This document shows positions 62,020 through 64,000 of a DNA stretch of 64,000 nt, piece by piece. The notes beneath the pieces were generated by a model. That model saw only the letters and a list, made by a program, of their open reading frames with translations, did no database searches and was not told the origin of the DNA. Position numbers and translations under genes: made by a program. This DNA is from WLMZ01 sp043753895 (GTDB lineage: Bacteria; Actinomycetota; Acidimicrobiia; Acidimicrobiales; Ilumatobacteraceae). Within the stretch, counting starts at the first letter, position 1. Each line of letters starts with the position of its first letter. The DNA is taken from contig JAYUWK010000181.1 of the NCBI GenBank assembly GCA_043753895.1, positions 1-64,000 of the forward strand, written 5' to 3'.

Positions 62020-63033
62020 GTGCGTCGCGTCGTCATCGTCTGTTACCCCGGCATTCAGCCGCTCGACATCGTCGGCCCGCACGAGGCGTTCGCTGGCGCC
62101 AACCGGATACTCGATCAGCGCGACAGCGATGCAGCGCGATACGAACTGTTGCTCTGCGCACAGACACCCGGTCCGATCAGCAGCGAGAGTGGGCTCGCCG
62201 TGCTGGCGCCCATACAGCTGCCGATACCGAGCCACGGTGATGATCTCGGCGAGGTCGACACGCTCATCATCCCCGGTGGCTACGGCGTGTATGCCGCTGC
62301 TCACGACGACTCGATGGTCGCGGCGCTGCGCGAGATCGGGTCATTGGCGCGCCGCTTCTGCACGGTCTGTAGCGGCACGTTCCTTGGCGCAGCCACCGGC
62401 TTGCTCGACGGCCGGCGCGTCACCACGCACTGGGCCCGCAGCGCGCAGCTCGCGATCGAGTATCCGCTGCTCCATGTGGACGCCGATTCGATCTACATCA
62501 ACGACGGGAGTGTGTGGACCTCGGCGGGCGTCACGGCTGGCATCGATCTGGCCTTGGCACTCGTCGAAGACGACCATGGCGCCGACGTCGCCCAGACCGT
62601 AGCTCGTCACCTCGTGATGTTCTTGCACCGTCCCGGTGGCCAGTCGCAATTCGCGGCACCCGTATGGACGCGGCCTACCGAACAACACGCGATGCGCGCC
62701 GCTCAGGATCTGGTGGTTGCCAACCCGGCAGCCGATCTCCGCGTTGGTTCACTCGCCGCGGCGATCAACATGAGCGAACGTCACTTCACACGCGTCTTCG
62801 CGGCCGAGGTCGGTGAGCCACCTGCCAAGTTCGTGGAACGCATCCGCGTAGAGGCGGCTCGCCGTTGCCTCGAACAGGACGGCACCACCGTGGCCGCAGT
62901 TGCGCGCCAATGCGGCTTCGGCACAGCCGAAACGATGCGCCGATCGTTCCTCCGTCGAGTTGGCGTGGCACCCGATGACTATCGCCGGCGGTTCACCCAG
63001 CGCTCCCCCAACTCACCGACCACGAACAAATGA
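62020..63033 (+). CDS. GlxA-family transcriptional regulator (DJ-1/PfpI domain plus AraC HTH)
   Basis: A 337-residue regulator. The N-terminal DJ-1/PfpI-like domain (1-200) keeps the nucleophile-elbow Cys117 in FCTVCSGTFLGAATGLLDG. The C-terminal AraC-type domain (about 235-330) has LAAAINMSERHFTRVFAAEVG and VAAVARQCGFGTAETMRRSFLR. It overlaps the following DJ-1 enzyme by 4 bp (ATGA) and probably controls it. GTG start at 62020. Confidence 0.94.
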   Translation: MRRVVIVCYPGIQPLDIVGPHEAFAGANRILDQRDSDAARYELLLCAQTPGPISSESGLAVLAPIQLPIPSHGDDLGEVDTLIIPGGYGVYAAAHDDSMVAALREIGSLARRFCTVCSGTFLGAATGLLDGRRVTTHWARSAQLAIEYPLLHVDADSIYINDGSVWTSAGVTAGIDLALALVEDDHGADVAQTVARHLVMFLHRPGGQSQFAAPVWTRPTEQHAMRAAQDLVVANPAADLRVGSLAAAINMSERHFTRVFAAEVGEPPAKFVERIRVEAARRCLEQDGTTVAAVARQCGFGTAETMRRSFLRRVGVAPDDYRRRFTQRSPNSPTTNK

Positions 63034-63680
63034 GACACACCATGCAGATCGCCATTCCCCTCTTCCCCCGCTTCACCGCACTCGACGGCATCGGTCCCTA
63101 CGAGGTGCTGCAACGCATCCCCGGTTTCGACGTCACATTCATCGGCCACGTCACCGGCGAGGTGCGCAGCGAGAACGGGTTCCTCGGCATCACCGTGGAC
63201 GCCGAGTTCGAAGACATGCCCCACCCTGACATCGTCGTGTTCCCCGGCGGCGTGGGTACACGTGCACTGATGAACGACGAACGCGTGCTCACCTGGGTGC
63301 GCACGGCCCACGAGACATCTCGATTCACCACGAGCGTGTGCACCGGATCACTGGTGCTCGGAGCCGCTGGCCTGCTCACCGGTCTCACCGCCACCACGTA
63401 CTGGTCGGTGCTGCCCACGCTCGCCGACCTCGGCGCGATCCCGACCGGCGATCGCGTGGTGGAGCATCTCGACGAACGCATCATCACCGCAGCTGGTGTG
63501 TCGAGCGGTATCGACATGGCGTTGCGACTCGTCGAGATCCTGGTCGACGCCACCGCGGCCAAGGCGTGTCAGCTGATGATCGAATACGACCCACAGCCTC
63601 CGTTTGACGCGGGCGCCGTGCACAAGGTTGACGACACCGTGATCGCACGCGTCATCGAATACGCATCGTCTCGTCAGTAG
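63030..63680 (+). CDS. DJ-1/PfpI family protein, isonitrile hydratase-like
   Basis: A 216-residue cytoplasmic enzyme. Nucleophile Cys104 lies in TSVCTGSLVLGAAGLL; Asp19 in ALDGIGPYEVL and the C-terminal YDPQPPFDAG match isonitrile hydratases, which turn isonitriles into N-formamides. Other DJ-1 relatives act on glyoxals, so the substrate is tentative. It is the second gene of a two-gene unit with a GlxA-type regulator. Confidence 0.88.
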   Translation: MRHTMQIAIPLFPRFTALDGIGPYEVLQRIPGFDVTFIGHVTGEVRSENGFLGITVDAEFEDMPHPDIVVFPGGVGTRALMNDERVLTWVRTAHETSRFTTSVCTGSLVLGAAGLLTGLTATTYWSVLPTLADLGAIPTGDRVVEHLDERIITAAGVSSGIDMALRLVEILVDATAAKACQLMIEYDPQPPFDAGAVHKVDDTVIARVIEYASSRQ

Positions 63681-63707
63681 TTCGGTCCAGTAGGTCGGCT
63701 CAGCAGG

Positions 63708-64000
63708 TCAGCCATTGATCTTGAGGCTCGCGCTGAAGACCTTCTTGGGCTTCAGCTCGGTGGCAATGCGGCGCGCAATCTCGTGGAACATCGCGCCCGC
63801 TTCGCTCTCGGGGTCGACCGCGGCGATGGGGCGGCCATCGTCGCCGCCCTCGCGCAACGCGGGCACGAGTGGCAACTTGCCCAAGAGCGGCACGCCGAGT
63901 TCGTCGGCGAGTTCCTGGCCTCCGCCGCTGCCGAAGATCTCGTAATGCTTGCCGTCGTCACCGGCGAACCAACTCATGTTCTCGATGACGCCCTTCACGG
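63708..64000 (-). CDS. mrp: Mrp/ApbC-type P-loop ATPase, C-terminal part (5'-truncated by window edge)
   Basis: The last 97 or so residues of an iron-sulfur cluster carrier ATPase. GVIENMSWFAGDDGKHYEIFGSGGG and GVPLLGKLPLVPALREGGDDGRPI are characteristic of Mrp. The CxxC that follows ENMS in many Mrp proteins is absent, as is common in actinobacterial members. The P-loop and start lie beyond base 64000. Convergent with the DJ-1 gene, 27 bp apart. Confidence 0.92.
   Translation of the reverse strand, partial: VKGVIENMSWFAGDDGKHYEIFGSGGGQELADELGVPLLGKLPLVPALREGGDDGRPIAAVDPESEAGAMFHEIARRIATELKPKKVFSASLKING

Overview
The window is a gene-dense, high-GC stretch of actinobacterial chromosome with no intergenic gap over about 300 bp. 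The content points to the Acidimicrobiia (an Ilumatobacter- or Microthrix-like lineage). Evidence includes a WhiB1-type protein beside a PdtaS-type kinase, a DUF3107 protein, the histidine phosphatase/DUF3090/SCO1664 trio, an F420-type flavo-iron-sulfur protein, a type 5 uracil-DNA glycosylase and many GTG starts. The lineage is inferred from gene families only. I saw no insertion sequence, prophage, CRISPR array or rRNA.

Bases 1-31,300 are mostly one long minus-strand housekeeping block. Read in its own direction it runs argS, lysA, a PemK-like gene, an FTR1 iron permease, hom, thrC, rho, rpmE, a DUF1800/DUF1501 pair, an unknown gene, prfA, prmC, rpiB, glyA, wecA, atpZ-like, atpI, atpB, atpE, b', b, atpH and atpA (cut by the window edge). 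This matches the argS-lysA-hom-thrC-thrB-rho-rpmE-prfA-prmC-sua5-wecA-atp order of mycobacteria, but thrB and sua5 are missing from their usual places. A five-gene plus-strand island (8.1-14.4 kb: thiolase-like protein, nucleoside hydrolase, zinc dehydrogenase, S9 peptidase, TerB-like protein) sits between rpiB and prmC. An iron-box-like palindrome precedes the FTR1 gene.

Bases 31,450-48,300 are mixed. They hold tRNA-Arg(CCG) divergent from argS, uppP, two small unknown genes, an EXORDIUM-like secreted protein, an alkylation-repair pair (ogt and an Ada-AlkA fusion), an acyl-CoA dehydrogenase, a lone winged-helix protein, a divergent FtsH-like membrane AAA protease, an orphan molybdenum hydroxylase large subunit divergent from an FrhB-like protein, glnD, an HSL-type hydrolase and a type 5 UDG.

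Bases 48,300-64,000 begin with a histidine phosphatase, DUF3090 and a PI3/4-kinase-like protein, probably one operon and the best candidate for an uncharacterised system here. Next come a secreted GH18 protein that shares C-terminal modules with the DUF1501 protein 32 kb away, a frameshifted AbiEi/DUF559-like gene, etfBA, a lipid-kinase-like protein, a glycerophosphodiesterase, whiB1/pdtaS-like genes, two ArsA-like ATPases, DUF3107, a GlxA-type regulator overlapping a DJ-1/PfpI enzyme, and the C-terminal part of an Mrp ATPase.
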